This document shows, piece after piece, positions 61,554-64,000 of a stretch of 64,000 nt of DNA. Numbering within the stretch: position 1 is the first letter of the stretch; every line of letters starts with the position of its first letter. A program made the translations under genes and the position numbers. The notes under the pieces were generated by a model. That model saw only the letters and a list, made by a program, of their open reading frames with translations. It had not been told where the DNA came from and made no database searches. Location: NCBI GenBank assembly GCA_031556525.1, contig JAVBSS010000011.1:5106-69105 (forward strand), in the 5' to 3' direction. The stretch comes from JAVBSN01 sp031556525 (lineage in GTDB: Bacteria > Bacillota > Clostridia > Lachnospirales > Lachnospiraceae).

Positions 61554-61857
61554 GATTCCACTTAATAAGAGATTGAAAATGGTATCAAGAAATAGTCCTG
61601 TAGCTCTTGCTGTATTTGAAATATATACAGACGACTACCTATTTACTACTGAAAGACTGTTTGGCTTAAGTTGTATAGAAGGCAGATATGTAGACCAAGT
61701 AGGTGAACAATTAAGGCAGGGTAAGGTATTGGCACAAACAATACATGGTGTTAGTGAAATGCCCCCAAAGGAAAAATATGAATTACTATATGGAATCTTA
61801 ATTGAGCCAATAGCAAGAATTAAAAATAATGAAGAAGGAGAAGACGATGATGAATAA
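61537..61857 (+). CDS. Hypothetical protein of the element region (106 residues)
   Basis: The ATG at 61537 is preceded by GAGGAAAGG and gives a 106-residue, mixed-charge protein (MEKRSRIPLNKRLKMVSRNS and an acidic end EEGEDDDE). The upstream frame from 61495 would overlap the previous gene further. No family recognised. It overlaps the ClpP-like gene at its 3' end, so translation is coupled. Confidence 0.6.
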   Translation: MEKRSRIPLNKRLKMVSRNSPVALAVFEIYTDDYLFTTERLFGLSCIEGRYVDQVGEQLRQGKVLAQTIHGVSEMPPKEKYELLYGILIEPIARIKNNEEGEDDDE

Positions 61858-62440
61858 TAACCCAAGCATTCCAGCTATTGTTAAAGAAACAAGTTCTGGA
61901 TATATAAGATACAACATACAAGATGAAATGCTTGAACATAGGGAAGTTGATTGTACAGGAGAGATAACAACGGAGTTAGTTAATGGACTTATATTACAAC
62001 TTAGATATCTACAAAGAAAAGAGCCAAGCAAAGAAATAACAATGTACATTAATAGCAATGGAGGTAGTGTTACAAGTGGTCTAGCCCTATATGATGTAAT
62101 GCAAGGAATAAGTTGCCCTATAAGGACGGTCTGTGTCGGAATAGCAGCAAGCATGGGAGCTATACTATTTGCAAGTGGGGATAAGAGGGATATACTGCCC
62201 CACTCAAAAGTTATGATACACGACCCTTTAATAAGTGGAGTACTTTCTGGTAGTGCATTAGAGATTGAAGAGAAGAGTAAGGATTTAATGAAAACCAGAG
62301 AGATAACAGGAAAAATAATTGCAAAGCACACTGGAAAGAAACTATCCGAGGTATATAAAAAGACTTCAAAGGATAGTTTTTTTAGTGCAACAGAAGCCAT
62401 AGAGTATGGACTAGCTGACAAGATTTTAGAAAAGATTTGA
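61847..62440 (+). CDS. ClpP-like serine protease
   Basis: GAAGGAG precedes the ATG at 61847 (a second ATG follows directly). The 197-residue protein has the ClpP fold and triad: Ser in GIAASMGAILFASG, His in VMIHDPLISG and Asp in TSKDSFFSATEAIEYGLADKI. ClpP copies on phages and conjugative elements process capsids or other element proteins. Without a cognate Clp ATPase nearby it may work with the host ATPase or by itself. The chromosomal clpP is normally elsewhere. Confidence 0.87.
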   Translation: MMNNNPSIPAIVKETSSGYIRYNIQDEMLEHREVDCTGEITTELVNGLILQLRYLQRKEPSKEITMYINSNGGSVTSGLALYDVMQGISCPIRTVCVGIAASMGAILFASGDKRDILPHSKVMIHDPLISGVLSGSALEIEEKSKDLMKTREITGKIIAKHTGKKLSEVYKKTSKDSFFSATEAIEYGLADKILEKI

Positions 62441-62450
62441 GGTGGTGAAA

Positions 62451-63722
62451 ATGAATGAAGAAAGCATAACCACTAAGCCGGCAGACACATTTAGAATATT
62501 GGCACAGGGGCAACTAATAAACAACAATACGTGGATTACAGGCTTAAATAATAACGATATTATTATAGGACCTAGTGGTTCAGGCAAAACAAGAGGATAT
62601 GTAAAACCTAATATATTACAATGCAACGAAAGTATGATAATAGCTGATACAAAAGGTAACATAAGAAAAGAAGTAGAAGGAGTGCTAATAGAAGAAGGAT
62701 ATGAAATAATAGATATCGACTTTACAGATTGTTTATCATCATCATATGGCTACAATCCATTTGACTACATTAGGTATGATGAAGTAAGAGAAAAATATAT
62801 TGAACAAGATATATTAACAGTTGCAGCCTGCCTAATACCATTAAGAAATAATCGAGATCCATTTTGGGAACTCTCAGCTCGTATGTATGTAGAAAGTATT
62901 ATAGGCTATGTTTTGGAGTGCCTACCAGATGAAGAACATACAATGGATAGTGTAGTAAAGCTATTTAGTGAGATGGCTACAGGAAGATTTGATAGACTGT
63001 TTATGGAGTTAAATGAAATCAATCCAGATAGTTTTGCAATAACAAGATATAATATGTACAAATCTACTAAAACAGCAGAAAAGACATATGAGAGTATAAG
63101 AAGTATTATAGCAGAGAAGCTAGATGTATTAAGCTTTGATGGAGCGAAAAGCGTACTGACTAAAACTAAGAGAATTAATTTTGCCAAACTAGGAAAGAAA
63201 AAGACAGCAGTATTCTTAACAATAAGCGATACAGATAGGTCAATGGATAGGCTTATAAATATATTTTATACACAAGCCTTGCAAACTCTTTGCATAAGTG
63301 CAGATAAAGATTATGAAATGAATCGGCTAGACATTCCAGTGAGAATAATACTAGATGATTTTGCATCAAATGTGTACATACCAGACTTCGATAAGATTAT
63401 ATCAGTTATTCGTTCAAGAGAAATATATGTAAGTATTATACTCCAAAGCATATCGCAATTAGAATCCATATACGAACATGCAAAAGCAATGACTATTTTA
63501 AATAACTGTGACAACTGTTTATATCTTGGTGGTCAAGACGTAGAAACAGCTAGATATATGGGTATAAAAGCAAATAAGTCAGTTAATACAATTCTTGCAA
63601 TGCCACTTAACAAAGGGTGGTTATTTACAAGGGGAGAAAATCCACAGTTTGTTGATAAATATGATTTAACATCACATCCACGATATAAGGATTTACCAGA
63701 ATATAAAAAACAAGTAGCATAA
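62451..63722 (+). CDS. VirD4/TraG-type conjugation coupling ATPase
   Basis: The ATG at 62451 follows GAGGTGG; a GTG three codons earlier is inside that site. The 423-residue protein has Walker A IIGPSGSGKTRG (about 40-50), the TraG-type NPFDYIRYDEVREKYIEQDI and PFWELSARMYVES, Walker B VRIILDDFASN and the late LLQSISQLESIY-like motif. It lacks the N-terminal membrane helices of classic VirD4, as some element-borne forms do. It should bring DNA to a type IV secretion channel. Confidence 0.87.
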   Translation: MNEESITTKPADTFRILAQGQLINNNTWITGLNNNDIIIGPSGSGKTRGYVKPNILQCNESMIIADTKGNIRKEVEGVLIEEGYEIIDIDFTDCLSSSYGYNPFDYIRYDEVREKYIEQDILTVAACLIPLRNNRDPFWELSARMYVESIIGYVLECLPDEEHTMDSVVKLFSEMATGRFDRLFMELNEINPDSFAITRYNMYKSTKTAEKTYESIRSIIAEKLDVLSFDGAKSVLTKTKRINFAKLGKKKTAVFLTISDTDRSMDRLINIFYTQALQTLCISADKDYEMNRLDIPVRIILDDFASNVYIPDFDKIISVIRSREIYVSIILQSISQLESIYEHAKAMTILNNCDNCLYLGGQDVETARYMGIKANKSVNTILAMPLNKGWLFTRGENPQFVDKYDLTSHPRYKDLPEYKKQVA

Positions 63723-63788
63723 AGCAATAAGTAATATTAAATTAAAATAGCAGTAAACCAAAGCAATAATAAACCAAAGTAATCACAA

Positions 63789-63817
63789 CTCCAGTTAAAG
63801 CGTAATGGAGCTTTTTT
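63789..63817 (+). terminator. Weak hairpin with T-run after the coupling protein gene
   Basis: CTCCA (63789-63793) can pair with TGGAG (63806-63810), followed by CTTTTTT. The stem is short, so termination is uncertain. Confidence 0.4.
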
Positions 63818-63841
63818 AATTGAAAGAAGAGGGAAAATATA

Positions 63842-64000
63842 ATGACAGTAGAAAATAAGAACATAGATACAAAAGAGGTATTTGTAGAAGCAATAAAGAA
63901 TTTATTATCTGAAATGTACAATGATTGTGAAGTAATAATAAATAAAGTCACCAAGAATAATGGGTTGGTTTTAACAGGTGTAACTATTATGAATAAAGAG
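63842..64000 (+). CDS. DUF5688-like protein, N-terminal part (runs off the window)
   Basis: An ATG at 63842 after GAAGAGGGAAAATATA opens a frame that reaches the end without a stop (53 residues). The pattern EVFVEAIKNLLSEMYND, then VIINKVTKNNGLVLTGVTI, matches my knowledge of DUF5688 proteins found on clostridial conjugative elements. Function unknown. Confidence 0.5.
   Translation, partial: MTVENKNIDTKEVFVEAIKNLLSEMYNDCEVIINKVTKNNGLVLTGVTIMNKE

Noticed and set aside
61847..62440. Housekeeping clpP of the host
   Set aside because: It overlaps element-type genes and stands before a VirD4-like ATPase, with no clpX or tig neighbour.
61537..63722. Complete conjugation operon
   Set aside because: Only a coupling ATPase is present; no relaxase or VirB4 is visible before the window ends.

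Overview
The window looks like chromosome from an anaerobic, spore-forming, low-GC Firmicute, most likely a Lachnospiraceae-type Clostridium. The support is a complete spoVA cluster (29.7-32.9 kb), an A+T-rich coding style with AGGAGG ribosome sites and frequent GTG/TTG starts, three family 3 glycoside hydrolases (two in the permuted domain order known from rumen and gut clostridia), and an [FeFe]-hydrogenase-like sensor. No rRNA, tRNA or CRISPR array was seen. The species cannot be named from this sequence.

Layout. 0-3.4 kb: a LytTR response regulator with the start of its membrane sensor kinase, divergent from a secreted PKTG-anchored surface protein; this part is visibly richer in G+C than what follows. 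3.4-9.7 kb: an AraC regulator divergent from two GH3 glycosidases. 9.7-13.6 kb: a YtrA-like GntR regulator with a palindromic operator over its -10, then an ABC exporter and a CPBP protease. 13.6-15.3 kb: proteins of unknown function, including a 54-residue one. 15.4-21.6 kb: an operon with an amino-acid ABC importer, two glutathionyl-hydroquinone-reductase-like proteins, a GNAT acetyltransferase and an M20 peptidase; I read it as a possible oxygen-independent salvage route for S-substituted cysteines. Its permease gene carries a frameshift. 21.7-24.2 kb: a third GH3 enzyme.

24.3-32.9 kb is housekeeping: cdaA-cdaR (c-di-AMP synthesis), an HPr protein, citrate synthase and spoVAA-AE. 33-39.2 kb on the minus strand holds a class A penicillin-binding protein whose membrane-anchor region is cut by two stop codons, then aroA and tyrA. 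39.2-40 kb is an orphan transcription unit with a consensus promoter and a terminator but no convincing gene. 40-48 kb holds a hydrolase-fold protein lacking its catalytic residues, an aldose epimerase-like protein, yqeY behind an array of four covarying hairpins, a hydrogenase-like/chemoreceptor fusion, exonuclease III and a TPR-DUF4037-DUF4125 protein.

48-64 kb is accessory DNA. It has gene relics (a truncated spoIIID, an IS200-type transposase, an integrase tail), stand-alone ATPases of the kind found in defence islands, and a tight five-gene operon: membrane protein, NACHT NTPase fused to a formylglycine-generating-enzyme-like domain, Gfo/Idh/MocA dehydrogenase, radical SAM enzyme and GNAT acetyltransferase. 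It ends in what looks like a conjugative element (ClpP-like protease, VirD4/TraG-like coupling ATPase, DUF5688-like protein). The NACHT-FGE operon, the cysteine-conjugate-like operon and the hairpin array are the best candidates for undescribed biology.
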